A stretch of DNA of 64,000 bases, from positions 1,135,001 to 1,199,000 of the forward strand of contig NZ_LR778175.1 in NCBI RefSeq assembly GCF_902810445.1, given 5' to 3'. A model generated the notes under the pieces. The model saw nothing but the letters and a program-made list of their open reading frames with translations. It did not search any database and was not told the DNA's origin. Of the stretch, positions 20,270 to 28,639 are shown one piece after another. This DNA is from Candidatus Nitrosacidococcus tergens. Lineage in GTDB: Bacteria > Pseudomonadota > Gammaproteobacteria > Nitrosococcales > Nitrosococcaceae. Made by a program: the position numbers and the translations under genes. The first letter of the stretch is position 1. The number at the start of each line of letters is the position of its first letter.

Positions 20270-20857
20270 ATGAAACAATCTAATTTCAATCTAAAAGCAG
20301 TTTTTATTTCAGCAGCAATCCTAACAAGTATAAGTATTAGCACTGCCTACAGTGCCCCTGCTACTTCCGTTCATTTCACCAGTAAAGGTGAACTTATCCA
20401 GCCCAAAGATTATCGTGAATGGGTTCATGTAGGCACTCAAGTTACCCCAAATGATATGAATGATGGTAAAGCAGCTATTCATGGATTTCATAATGTCTAT
20501 GTGGATCCAGAAAGTTTTGCTTATTGGAAAAAAACCGGTGAGTTTCGTGATGGTACGGTCGTGATTAAAGAATTACTAGATATAGGCACTAAAAATGCCT
20601 TAACTGGTAATGGCTACTTTATGGGTAACTATACAGGACTAGAAGCAGCTATTAAGGATTCAAAGCGCTTTCCAAATGAGCCAGGTAATTGGGCTTATTT
20701 TATGTTCGGTACCAAATATCCTTTGCCTCAAACTACTGCTGCTCAGCCTACAGCTGAATGTAATACTTGCCACGAGAAAAACGCTCAGGATGATTGGGTA
20801 TTCACCCAATATTATCCAACCCTTACTGCAGCAAAGCCTAAAGATAAGGTTGATTGA
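20270..20857 (+). CDS. cytL: Cytochrome P460
   Basis: 195 residues with a signal peptide (cleavage near TAYSA, residue 29) and one CxxCH (CNTCH, 164-168), so a periplasmic monohaem protein. It matches cytochrome P460 of ammonia and methane oxidisers. Lys100 in VVIKELLDIG is in the position of the haem-cross-linking Lys70 of the N. europaea protein, and Glu125 in GLEAAIKD matches Glu96, the second-sphere residue linked to hydroxylamine oxidation activity. It is therefore predicted to be catalytically competent and to oxidise hydroxylamine to nitrous oxide, or detoxify hydroxylamine and NO. It sits 2.1 kb from haoA with the MocR regulator between. Ends at a strong hairpin. Confidence 0.93.
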   Translation: MKQSNFNLKAVFISAAILTSISISTAYSAPATSVHFTSKGELIQPKDYREWVHVGTQVTPNDMNDGKAAIHGFHNVYVDPESFAYWKKTGEFRDGTVVIKELLDIGTKNALTGNGYFMGNYTGLEAAIKDSKRFPNEPGNWAYFMFGTKYPLPQTTAAQPTAECNTCHEKNAQDDWVFTQYYPTLTAAKPKDKVD

Positions 20858-20874
20858 GTATTAAAAAATTCAAG

Positions 20875-20898
20875 AAGGGGTAAATATTTTTACCCCTT
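20875..20898. terminator. Convergent terminator between cytochrome P460 and panD
   Basis: Perfect 10-base stem AAGGGGTAAA / TTTACCCCTT with loop TATT. It overlaps the panD stop codon and is preceded by an A-run on the plus strand, so it should work at least for panD. Confidence 0.8.
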
Positions 20899-21282
20899 AT
20901 CTACCGATCTTTCTGTAGTAGGTATATAGTGGGTACCCACAATTTTATTGTTATGGTTTAAATAGACTAGGGCAGGCTTAAAAAGCTCAGCCTCCACGCT
21001 ATCGATCATGCCGTAGGTACATATAATTAGCCGATCATTAAGGCAAGCCTTTCGTGCAGCAGCCCCATTAAGGGAGATTGTTTGAGAGTTAGGATCAGCT
21101 CTCATTGCATAAGTAATGAATCGCTCTCCGTTATTTATATTATAGATATGCACTTGTTCATACTCTTTAATTCCAGCGGTATCCAACAAAATACTATCAA
21201 TTGCACAGGATCCCTCATATTCTAGCTCAACTTGAGTTACGCAAGCTCGATGCAATTTTGATTTTAATAAAGTTAAATACAT
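20890..21282 (-). CDS. panD: Aspartate 1-decarboxylase
   Basis: 130 residues. Pyruvoyl enzyme that makes beta-alanine for pantothenate. The self-cleavage site Gly24-Ser25 is present in YEGSCAID; the catalytic Lys9 is within LKSKLHRA, and the Tyr of ITYAMR is conserved. Last gene of the run pcnB-folK-panB-panC-panD, starting 23 bases after panC. Confidence 0.97.
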   Translation of the reverse strand: MYLTLLKSKLHRACVTQVELEYEGSCAIDSILLDTAGIKEYEQVHIYNINNGERFITYAMRADPNSQTISLNGAAARKACLNDRLIICTYGMIDSVEAELFKPALVYLNHNNKIVGTHYIPTTERSVDKG

Positions 21283-21305
21283 AGAGAGTTTATCTTTATT
21301 TCGTT

Positions 21306-22154
21306 TTATCCTAACTGAATGGGTATATTATCAATAAGGCGCGTCTTACCTAAATAAGCTGCTCCTAAAACAATTAGATTGCGATCCTCTTTATTTGGAT
21401 CAAGTAGGTTCATATTTTTAATACTAACATAGTCAGGTTGAAAGCCATGATTTGCTAATAAATTATAGCCTTCTTGTTCTAAATGGATAAAGCTTTGTTT
21501 TCTTTTCTTAATTTCTGTAGTGATGTAATCTAAAGTGTTAAATAAGAAAGGAGCTTGTGTTCGTTCCTGATCGGACAAATAACTGTTTCGTGAGCTAAGA
21601 GCTAAGCCATTTGAATCCCGTACTGTAGAGATACTTTTAATAGTTACCGGAATAGCTAGATCAAGCACCATACGGCGAATAATTAATAATTGCTGATAAT
21701 CTTTTTCTCCAAACAGAGCTATTTTAGGCTGAGTGATATTAAAGAGTTTCGCTATAATGGTAGTCACTCCTTGAAAATGCCTTGGACGATAAGCACCTTC
21801 AAGAATATTTGAAAGGATAGGTACACTAACTTGAGTAGTTTGCTCTAAGGACTGAGAATATATTTCTGAAATTGAAGGAGCAAATACGGCAGCTATATTA
21901 TAGGGTGCTAAAACTTTTAAATCGTTTTCTAGAGTTCTAGGATAACACTCATAATCTTTTGCATTATTAAACTGTAAAGGATTCACAAAAATACTAACAA
22001 CTACTCTATCAGCCAGAACAGTAGCATTTTTTACTAAAGCTAAGTGACCGGCATGGAGATTGCCCATGGTAGGGATTAGAGCAATTTTTTTGTGAGTAGA
22101 TCGCCACTGATTTACCCGCTCTACCATCAGTGCTGTAGTTTGAATAATTTCCAT
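21306..22154 (-). CDS. panC: Pantothenate synthetase
   Basis: About 282 residues from the ATG at 22154, which overlaps the panB stop codon in TGATG; one extra upstream TTG codon is ignored. Joins pantoate and beta-alanine using ATP. Visible motifs: PTMGNLHAGHLALVK (HIGH-like), VSIFVNPLQF, FGEKDYQQL and the KMSKS-like LSSRNSYLS. Translational coupling to panB is likely. Confidence 0.97.
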   Translation of the reverse strand: MEIIQTTALMVERVNQWRSTHKKIALIPTMGNLHAGHLALVKNATVLADRVVVSIFVNPLQFNNAKDYECYPRTLENDLKVLAPYNIAAVFAPSISEIYSQSLEQTTQVSVPILSNILEGAYRPRHFQGVTTIIAKLFNITQPKIALFGEKDYQQLLIIRRMVLDLAIPVTIKSISTVRDSNGLALSSRNSYLSDQERTQAPFLFNTLDYITTEIKKRKQSFIHLEQEGYNLLANHGFQPDYVSIKNMNLLDPNKEDRNLIVLGAAYLGKTRLIDNIPIQLG

Positions 22155-22948
22155 CAATAGCTTTGTGCTGAGCTAGGAAATTGCTTATTTTTTACTGCAT
22201 GCACATAGGATTTAACACTATCAAGTACGCTCCCTTTATTAGTTAAAAAATTATAATTAAATCTAGGAGTTTTTCCTTGGGTAATCCCTAACATATCGTA
22301 GAGAACAAGCACTTGTCCATCACATTCTGGACCTGCACCACAGCTTATCACTGGTATTTCTAAAGCTTGAGTAATTTTTTTTCCTAAGACTGCAGACACG
22401 CACTCTAGAATAAGCATATCTGCTCCTGCTTGCTCTAAAGTGACGGCATCTTCATAAATACGATCCGCTGAAATCTGATCCTTACCTTGTACTTGATAGC
22501 TACCTAATTGATAAATAGATTGAGGTAATAATCCTAAATGAGCGCATACTGGAATACCATAGGTGCTTAGCTGATAAATAGTTTCTTTTAAAAAAGATCC
22601 TCCTTCTAACTTAACCATATGTGCTCCTCCCTCTCTCATAAGCCGTGCAGCATTATGAAGCGCTTGATTAGGTGTTGCATAGGTTATAAAAGGCATATCA
22701 GCAATGATAAAGGATCGTTGACTACCTCTTACTACATTTTTGCAGTGATAAATTATGTCCTCTATATTCACTGCAATTGTACTTTCCTGCCCTTGAATCA
22801 CCATTCCTAATGAATCCCCTACTAGGAGCACATCTACTCCAGCAAGCTCTAATAGAATTGCAAAACTTGCATCATAAGCGGTAAGCATGGCAATTTTTTC
22901 ACCTTGCTGCTTTAGCTGTTTAAGTTGGGGTAGGGTAAGGCGTTTCAT
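22154..22948 (-). CDS. panB: 3-methyl-2-oxobutanoate hydroxymethyltransferase
   Basis: 264 residues. Transfers a hydroxymethyl group from methylene-tetrahydrofolate to ketoisovalerate to make ketopantoate. Metal- and substrate-binding segments GDSLGMVIQG, EGGSFLKETI and CAHLGLLPQS are present, with catalytic Glu in LILECV. Its first 29 bases overlap the end of folK, and its stop overlaps panC, so the genes are tightly coupled. Confidence 0.96.
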   Translation of the reverse strand: MKRLTLPQLKQLKQQGEKIAMLTAYDASFAILLELAGVDVLLVGDSLGMVIQGQESTIAVNIEDIIYHCKNVVRGSQRSFIIADMPFITYATPNQALHNAARLMREGGAHMVKLEGGSFLKETIYQLSTYGIPVCAHLGLLPQSIYQLGSYQVQGKDQISADRIYEDAVTLEQAGADMLILECVSAVLGKKITQALEIPVISCGAGPECDGQVLVLYDMLGITQGKTPRFNYNFLTNKGSVLDSVKSYVHAVKNKQFPSSAQSY

Positions 22949-23423
22949 CCAATTTTGTTACATCAGTATAGATACAATGGGGTATTAGTTCTCTTATGTA
23001 CCCCATACTAGGTATTATAAGATGAGGGGCTATTTCCGCAAGTGGGTACATCACAAATCCCCGTTCATACATTTTAGGATGAGGAATCGTAAGTTGTACT
23101 GTATGTAGCTCTATATCTTCATATAAAAGTATATCTAAGTCTAAAGTACGCTCTCCCCAATAGCGAGTTTTTACCCGTTGATGATCTTGCTCTATTTTCT
23201 GTAAAGAAAGTAATAAATCCTTTGGGGATAGATTGGTCACTATTTTAGTAACTACATTAATATAATCAGGCTGATCTTGGGGACCCATAGGCTTACTTTG
23301 ATAAAAACTAGAGCAAATTATATATCTAGTATTAGGTAAATTATTTAATTCAAGTAATCCCTGAGATATATGAGATTTTGGGCAATCAAGATTGCTTCCT
23401 AGCCCAATATATACGCTAGCCAT
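22920..23423 (-). CDS. folK: 2-amino-4-hydroxy-6-hydroxymethyldihydropteridine pyrophosphokinase
   Basis: 167 residues. Folate pathway kinase. Signatures: YIGLGSN at the N-terminus, FYQSKPMG, and RTLDLDILLYED holding the two magnesium-binding Asp residues. It overlaps pcnB by 8 bases and panB by 29 bases, the common gammaproteobacterial order pcnB-folK-panB. The 29-base overlap with panB is unusually long but both ends are well supported. Confidence 0.96.
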   Translation of the reverse strand: MASVYIGLGSNLDCPKSHISQGLLELNNLPNTRYIICSSFYQSKPMGPQDQPDYINVVTKIVTNLSPKDLLLSLQKIEQDHQRVKTRYWGERTLDLDILLYEDIELHTVQLTIPHPKMYERGFVMYPLAEIAPHLIIPSMGYIRELIPHCIYTDVTKLDETPYPTPT

Positions 23424-24714
23424 CTACACTTATCGGCTGGTTTAGCTTAGGTTTAAATTTTTTAGTTTTGCTACAGTTTGATCTACTTTTTTTAGGGTTT
23501 AAATAGTTTAACTGCTCTTTTTCTTCCATACTTTGGACTTTATCCCACCACTGGCATAAGTTTGTATCTTGCCCATTGGGATGTTCACCGGCTTGATTAC
23601 GAAGTAGTAAAAAATCATAAGCAGCTCGAAACCGAGGATGCTGCAATAAACGCACTGCTCGCATACCTTGTTGATATTTAAAACGGGATTGTAAATACCA
23701 TATTTCTTTCATAGGCAAGGAAACTCGTCGTGGTAACGTAATATGACGAGATTGGTTGATAAAAACATTCTCAACCGATCTTCTAATGAGTTCTCCAATT
23801 TTTTTAGAATCCGGATATTGATCAATTAATTTTTTAATCGGTACCCATAAAAAAACAGCAAATAAGAAGGCAGCAGTTACTGGTTTTTCTTCTAGGACTC
23901 GGTTATCTGTATTAATCAGGGCTTGTTCTAAAAAAAATTGGGAGAACCTATCTCCTTGCACCAAATATGCTTCTGTTTCTGGAAAGAGCCATTGAAATAA
24001 TCCAAAGTTACGAAGTAAATTAAAAGCTTGTACAGCATAACCATTTAAAAATAGCTTAATCACTTCCTCAAATAGCCGTGCCGGAGGAATATTCTGCAAA
24101 GTAGATGCAAGCTGATAAATAGCTTCTTTGCTTTCAGGGTGAAGATGAAAACTCAGCTTACACATAAATCGTACCGCTCGTAGCATCCGTACTGGATCTT
24201 CTTGATAACGGACTATTGGATCGCCAATTAAGCGAAGTTGGTGATTTTCTAAATCTGTTATGCCACCCGTATAATCAATTACAGAATTAGTTCTAATATC
24301 ATAATAAAGTGCATTAATAGAAAAATCCCGCCGCCAAGCATCCTGCTCTAAAGTGCCGTAAATATTATCGTCTATAATCCGCCCATTATGATCTAATAAT
24401 TTCTCTGAAGGTGGAGCTCGGAAGGTAGATACCTCAACAATATTTCGCTTAAATCGTACATGGGCAAGACGAAATCTACGCCCAATTAATCGGCTATTAG
24501 GGAATAGTTCACGAACTTGCTCGGGAGTAGCATCAGTAGCTACATCAAAATCTTTGGGTTTATAACCTAGCAATAAATCCCGTACACATCCCCCAACTAA
24601 GTAAGCATTAAATCCTGATTTATTTAGATGCTCTAAAACTTTGCAAGCAGACTCACTAATGCACTCACGGAAAATACTGTACTTAATTTGAGAAACAATT
24701 GTTGGAGAATTAAT
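23416..24714 (-). CDS. pcnB: Poly(A) polymerase I, probable AUU start
   Basis: About 432 residues. Adds poly(A) tails to RNA and promotes decay. The first standard start codon (TTG at 24573) lies inside the nucleotidyltransferase core, just after the essential YLVGGCVRDL segment, so it cannot be the real start. The open frame continues 47 codons upstream with good homology (ECISESACKVLEHLNKSGF) and ends at a TAA at about 24729; no ATG, GTG or TTG exists in that stretch. The ATT at 24712-24714, 8 bases after AAAGAG, is the best start; an ATC at 24718-24720 is the alternative. Escherichia coli pcnB is known to start at AUU. The catalytic acids are in KDFDVAT, and RRFRLAHV separates it from CCA-adding enzymes. 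The C-terminus is Lys-rich. Confidence 0.9.
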   Translation of the reverse strand: MNSPTIVSQIKYSIFRECISESACKVLEHLNKSGFNAYLVGGCVRDLLLGYKPKDFDVATDATPEQVRELFPNSRLIGRRFRLAHVRFKRNIVEVSTFRAPPSEKLLDHNGRIIDDNIYGTLEQDAWRRDFSINALYYDIRTNSVIDYTGGITDLENHQLRLIGDPIVRYQEDPVRMLRAVRFMCKLSFHLHPESKEAIYQLASTLQNIPPARLFEEVIKLFLNGYAVQAFNLLRNFGLFQWLFPETEAYLVQGDRFSQFFLEQALINTDNRVLEEKPVTAAFLFAVFLWVPIKKLIDQYPDSKKIGELIRRSVENVFINQSRHITLPRRVSLPMKEIWYLQSRFKYQQGMRAVRLLQHPRFRAAYDFLLLRNQAGEHPNGQDTNLCQWWDKVQSMEEKEQLNYLNPKKSRSNCSKTKKFKPKLNQPISVDG

Positions 24715-24796
24715 AGTGATAGCTCTTTACTTTTATAAATTAAAGAATAGTAGCCCTGTATTATATAAAGTGATCGATAACTAAGTAACTTAACCC

Positions 24797-24825
24797 TTTA
24801 AGCAATTTACTTGGATATGTATAAT
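24797..24825 (+). promoter_or_regulatory. Sigma-70-type promoter of tRNA-Glu
   Basis: A perfect TATAAT at 24820-24825, about 12 bases before the tRNA. A poor -35 match (TTTAAG at 24797-24802) lies 17 bases upstream. Confidence 0.6.
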
Positions 24826-24837
24826 AGCAGATACTTA

Positions 24838-24912
24838 GCTCCCATCGTCTAGCGGTTAGGACATCGCCCTCTCAAGGCGGTAACAGGGGTTCAATTCCCC
24901 TTGGGAGCGCCA
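24838..24912 (+). tRNA. tRNA-Glu(CTC)
   Basis: 75 bases including an encoded CCA. The acceptor stem GCTCCCA pairs with TGGGAGC, the anticodon stem CGCC/GGCG encloses loop CTCTCAA with anticodon CTC (24871-24873), and the T-arm has GGGGTTCAATTCCCC. The D-arm starts TCTAGCGGTTAGG. It reads GAG codons; many related bacteria rely on a single TTC isoacceptor. It stands alone between pcnB (divergent) and a convergent membrane protein gene. Confidence 0.95.
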
Positions 24913-24919
24913 TCCATAA

Positions 24920-25390
24920 TTAAAACCAACCTAAAGTACCTCCAGCAGCTCCTGCAATAATAACTAATCCAATAGTTAACAGTACACCATGAATGATATG
25001 GAGTCTTCGCCAAGCTTTATCCGCATTGCCACCACTACCTTTCATAATTCGCTTTAGTAACCCGATAGGGCGTAACACAAACAACATCATCATAAACCAA
25101 AGCCAATAAAACACCATTAAAGATAGCCACCACTTATGGGGATCATGAAAAGAGCTCCATAAATTCAAACGATAAAGTAAATAAAAGCCAGCAATGCCAA
25201 CAATAATAATGGCTGTTTTTACTTGAGGTGCAAATCTAGATTCAATATGTTGAAATACTTCTAATATATCTCCTAAATTTCCAGCTCGAGCAAGGGGAAG
25301 AAATACAAAAGTGACAAAAGCAAGTCCACCAATCCACCAAACTACTCCTAAAAGATGTAATCCAATAGCAATACCTAAATCCCAGTTCAT
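24920..25390 (-). CDS. Membrane protein, CopD-like four-helix type
   Basis: 156 residues from the ATG at 25390, with GAGGGG 6 bases upstream; an upstream TTG in frame is less likely. Four membrane helices can be seen (about residues 5-27, 50-72, 82-104, 128-152). His13, in IGLHLLGVVWWIGG, is in the first helix, and a further His-Ile-Ile-His pair lies before the last. This layout is like CopD or other small haem- or copper-linked membrane proteins, but no specific family could be named. The function is unknown; its neighbours give no clue. Confidence 0.65.
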   Translation of the reverse strand: MNWDLGIAIGLHLLGVVWWIGGLAFVTFVFLPLARAGNLGDILEVFQHIESRFAPQVKTAIIIVGIAGFYLLYRLNLWSSFHDPHKWWLSLMVFYWLWFMMMLFVLRPIGLLKRIMKGSGGNADKAWRRLHIIHGVLLTIGLVIIAGAAGGTLGWF

Positions 25391-25426
25391 TCTCAACCCC
25401 TCTTAATTAATATAATGAATAAATCA

Positions 25427-25903
25427 TTAAAGTTTATTTAGTTCACTCCAACGTTTGTAAACTCCAATTACTTCTTTAGATTGTTCTTGAACCATAGGTA
25501 ATCTTTTCTGCCCTATGGGCTTAGTATACTCATCATAAAAGGTTTCTAGTTCAAAATATTTACGATTATCTCGATAAAATGGTGCATAATCCTCTCGAGT
25601 TGTCATATAAATTACCTGTTTAGGACTACAATAATAAAGAGCACCTAGACACATAGGACAAGGGCTAGTGAGTATATAAATAGTACAATCAGTTAGGTGC
25701 TCTGTCTTAAGCTTGGTGCAAGCTTCTCGAATTGCTAATATTTCTGCATGGGCAGTAGGATCATAAGTTTGGGCTACTTTATTTGGGCTCTCTGCGATAA
25801 TTCCTCCATCACGAACAATGACTGTAGAGAAAGGTCGTCCACCCTCTTCTACATTTTCTCTGGCTAATGCTATAGTTCGTGCTAAAAAATCTTGATGGTT
25901 CAC
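25427..25903 (-). CDS. Nucleoside/guanine deaminase family protein
   Basis: 158 residues, GTG start with GGAG 9 bases upstream. Zinc-dependent cytidine-deaminase fold: TAHAEILAIREAC supplies the His ligand and the catalytic Glu, and TSPCPMCLGALYYC supplies two Cys ligands. Length and the C-terminal region resemble Bacillus GuaD-type guanine deaminase more than TadA. Likely purine or pyrimidine salvage in the cytoplasm; the exact substrate is not certain. 30 bases upstream of the membrane protein on the same strand, so perhaps cotranscribed. Confidence 0.82.
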   Translation of the reverse strand: MNHQDFLARTIALARENVEEGGRPFSTVIVRDGGIIAESPNKVAQTYDPTAHAEILAIREACTKLKTEHLTDCTIYILTSPCPMCLGALYYCSPKQVIYMTTREDYAPFYRDNRKYFELETFYDEYTKPIGQKRLPMVQEQSKEVIGVYKRWSELNKL

Positions 25904-26014
25904 AATGAGTTACTCCTACCCTCTTAGGAAAAATAAAAACCAAAAACCTATATGGTATAAACTAGAATAAATAGTTATTGAGTTAAATACTAGAATTTTA
26001 GGTGAAATCTCACT

Positions 26015-26710
26015 ATGTCCACATTATTAATTACAGGTGCTAATCGGGGAATTGGTCTAGAGTTTGTTACACAATATATTCAAGCAGGTTGGAGAGTACT
26101 CGCCTGTTGCCGCAATCCAGATAAAGCAGAAGCACTTAATCAGATCGAATCAAAACACTCTGACTTATTAAGTATCTATCAATTAGATATTTCCTATTTT
26201 ACAGAAATTGAAGAATTGGCTGCGGATCTTTTTGATGAAGAAATTGATGTGCTTATTAATAATGCAGGTGTTTATCCAGAAAGTAATCTATCTTCCCAAG
26301 ATATTACTGATGATAATTGGATATTAGGATTTAAAATTAATACAATGGCACCACTTAAGCTAGCACAGCTATTTGCCCCTCAAATTGCCCAAAGCCAACA
26401 AAAGAAGATTATAAATATTACGAGTAAAATGGGTAGCATTACAGACAATACCAGTGGTGGATCCTATTTTTACCGATCTAGCAAAGCTGCACTTAATATG
26501 ATTACTAAAAGCCTAGCCATTGATTTAGCTTCTCAGAAAATAGCAACTGCAGTCCTTCACCCTGGATGGGTACAAACAGAAATGGGTGGAGCTAATGCTT
26601 TAATTACTGCCCAAAAAAGTGTAGCAGGAATACGTCAAGTTATTAATCGGCTTACGCTAGAAAATAGCGGAAAATTCTATAACTACACAGGGGAAGAAAT
26701 TCCTTGGTAA
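26015..26710 (+). CDS. Short-chain dehydrogenase/reductase (C-factor/sniffer-like)
   Basis: 231 residues. Classical SDR: cofactor site TGANRGIGLEF at residues 7-17, NNAGVYPES near residue 86, and catalytic YFYRSSKAAL (YxxxK). The C-terminus (HPGWVQTEMGG) is typical of the C-factor/carbonyl reductase-like subgroup. NAD(P)-dependent oxidoreductase of unknown substrate. Single gene unit, divergent from the deaminase and ending at a hairpin. Confidence 0.9.
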   Translation: MSTLLITGANRGIGLEFVTQYIQAGWRVLACCRNPDKAEALNQIESKHSDLLSIYQLDISYFTEIEELAADLFDEEIDVLINNAGVYPESNLSSQDITDDNWILGFKINTMAPLKLAQLFAPQIAQSQQKKIINITSKMGSITDNTSGGSYFYRSSKAALNMITKSLAIDLASQKIATAVLHPGWVQTEMGGANALITAQKSVAGIRQVINRLTLENSGKFYNYTGEEIPW

Positions 26711-26720
26711 TAACCAACAA

Positions 26721-26741
26721 AGAGAGGGAACTCCCCTCTCT
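26721..26741 (+). terminator. Terminator-like hairpin after SDR gene
   Basis: AGAGAGGG / CCCTCTCT stem of 8 bases with a 5-base loop, 11 bases after the SDR stop codon. Followed by a pyrimidine-rich run rather than pure T. Confidence 0.6.
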
Positions 26742-26848
26742 CTTCCTATCCTAACTTATTTATTACTTACTCTACTTTTGGCAGTCTTTATTTTGTCGCG
26801 TTTGTAAAAGCTGATTTTCGTTTTTTATAGTAAAATACACTGTAAAAA

Positions 26849-27946
26849 TTATTTTTTAAGCAGTTTTCTTCCTAGCTCCTGCCCTTTAACTTCAATATAT
26901 TTATAAGTTAAGGCTGAACATCCAATAACAGTTAAAACTGTAATGCCTATAAATAAGTTGTTAGCTATTGAAGAGCCGAAATCTAGATATCTTATATCTT
27001 CAATCATTGGAGCAATATTGCTACCTGTAATTTTTGCTAAAACTATTGGTATAGATGTTACACAGAATAGTATTGCCACATGTGTCATATAAATTGAATA
27101 AGACAACCTACCAAAAGCCTGAAAAATAGACTTTGTTAGCAACTTTCCAAAAAATCCTCTTTCAAAAGCAAAAATAAAAACAGTTATTACAAATACAAAG
27201 CTAGCAATCACTCCTTTTAATTCTTGAACATAAGAAATCACAAAGAAAATTATTATTAATAAAGCTATTTCTGCAATATTGAAAAATATAGCACCTAGAC
27301 TATCTAACTTGTTAGAAATGTTTTTATATAAAAGATAAGCAAGACTGCCAGCAAAAAAACAAGACAAGCCTCTTAATGCTTCTTCTTTCAAACCCAATTT
27401 ATTCATTAAAAGAAAAAAAGATACAACTGAAATAATAAACCAAACAACATACTTAATAGGATGCTTAATGAAGAGGGTTAAAAAAAACAGCATATACATA
27501 TAGTATTCAACACTTAAACTCCAAGAGGGGTAATTCCAGCTATATGCTTCATACATAGGAAGCCAAGACTGCAAAAACAATAGATTTGGGAGTATTTCAT
27601 CTAGTGCTTTTAATTCAGTAAAAGGTGCGGTATTAAATACAATGCCTGCTTTAAAAGCAAATAGTTTCCCAAGCTCTAAAGGAACAAATAAAAAGAACAT
27701 AAATAAATGTAATGGATACAGCCGAAATGTTCTGCTTATAAAAAATCTCTTAAAAGAAACATTTTTAAAGCCGTAAGCGTGAGCTAAAACAAATCCGCTC
27801 AATACAAAGAAAAACTCAACAAATAAATCACTTCCTCTAAAAAAACCTAGCTCTGTAATAGCGCCAACTAAATGCATATGAAAAACAACAATGCAAATTG
27901 CTGCGATACCTCTAAATGCATCTAGTGCTAAAAACCTTTTATTCAA
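26849..27946 (-). CDS. Acyltransferase 3 (OafA/NodX) family membrane protein
   Basis: 365 residues, about ten membrane helices. Starts at TTG (27946) with AAGGAGAG close upstream. The family motif is in the first helices: ALDAFRGIAAICIVVFHMH (catalytic-type His and Arg) and, further on, FFFVLSGFVLAHAYG. These enzymes transfer acyl groups, often acetyl, to cell-surface glycans such as O-antigen. No polysaccharide gene cluster surrounds it. It sits beside decayed methyltransferase genes and is notably AT-rich, so it may be an acquired surface-modification gene. Confidence 0.9.
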   Translation of the reverse strand: MNKRFLALDAFRGIAAICIVVFHMHLVGAITELGFFRGSDLFVEFFFVLSGFVLAHAYGFKNVSFKRFFISRTFRLYPLHLFMFFLFVPLELGKLFAFKAGIVFNTAPFTELKALDEILPNLLFLQSWLPMYEAYSWNYPSWSLSVEYYMYMLFFLTLFIKHPIKYVVWFIISVVSFFLLMNKLGLKEEALRGLSCFFAGSLAYLLYKNISNKLDSLGAIFFNIAEIALLIIIFFVISYVQELKGVIASFVFVITVFIFAFERGFFGKLLTKSIFQAFGRLSYSIYMTHVAILFCVTSIPIVLAKITGSNIAPMIEDIRYLDFGSSIANNLFIGITVLTVIGCSALTYKYIEVKGQELGRKLLKK

Positions 27947-28013
27947 TATAACTCTCCTTTAATTACCTAACCTATTTATGTGGTTGTAAAAATTGAGAAT
28001 CAGTTTAACAAAA

Positions 28014-28039
28014 CCCAGAACTAACAGCTTAGTTTTGGG
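28014..28039 (-). terminator. Rho-independent terminator below the methyltransferase relics
   Basis: On the minus strand CCCAAAACTAA, loop GCTG, TTAGTTCTGGG (one G-T wobble), followed by TTTTGTT. A leftover terminator of the decayed minus-strand genes upstream. Confidence 0.7.
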
Positions 28040-28360
28040 CTGTCCAGTCGTTTGCTATGCTTTACCTCAAGTATTGCCCCCTCTATACTATACTCTACAG
28101 GAATTTTTAGCGGTGGATTTTTGACTGTTTTACACCCTTGCATATAAGCAAATTCCTCATTAAAAAAAATGCTTTTTTATTGTTTCTTGCTCTTTAATTT
28201 GTAGGATGCACAAATGCACGACTTCGGCCTCTTTGAGTCGTTTTTGTTTATCCCTGCGATATTCTGCATCAGCGAGCTTCTGTATAATCGATTAAATATT
28301 GCAGGTTAGACTCAAAAATAAAGCCTTTAAGGTGTGGTGAGTAATGATTAAGGCTTTTCT
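28040..28360 (-). other. Unassigned decayed coding remnant
   Basis: About 300 bases between the terminator at 28.03 kb and the second methyltransferase relic. Short minus-strand stretches look coding, for example KLADAEYRRDKQKRLKEAEV followed after a stop and frame change by YMQGCKTVKNPPLKIP. No family could be recognised and no intact frame exists. Probably part of the same decayed restriction-modification locus. Confidence 0.4.
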
Positions 28361-28374
28361 CCTGTCTCTACCTC

Positions 28375-28565
28375 TTACATTTTCCACGATAGAAAAATCC
28401 CAGATTTACAGCAAAAATTAGGAAACTTTAGCGTTTTATCTTCAAAAAGATGTTGAGATAGTAAATCTAAAATTTTGTTAGCAATATCGGGTAGAGTAAA
28501 AACTTCATCACTACTTAAATTAGCTAAACGAAGGAAAATATCAGAATTATGTAATAAGCTCTTGG
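28375..28565 (-). pseudogene. Relic of a DNA methyltransferase (second type)
   Basis: Minus-strand translation gives SSDEVFTLPDIANKILDLL followed by a damaged CKSGIFL and a stop at 28375-28377. This resembles the N-terminal SAM-binding region of large adenine-specific methyltransferases of restriction systems (DEVFTPP...LDPACKSGVFL). The conserved Asp-Pro-Ala of motif I is replaced and the rest of the gene is missing. Confidence 0.6.
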
Positions 28566-28639
28566 TAAAAAGAGATAAAGGTTAAAAATAAATAGAGAGA
28601 TATTCTATTATAGATTTATAGATTCGGGAATAAATATAT

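Noticed and set aside
24571..24573. TTG as the pcnB start
   Set aside because: It would remove the nucleotide-binding VGG(C)VRDL segment needed by every member of the family.
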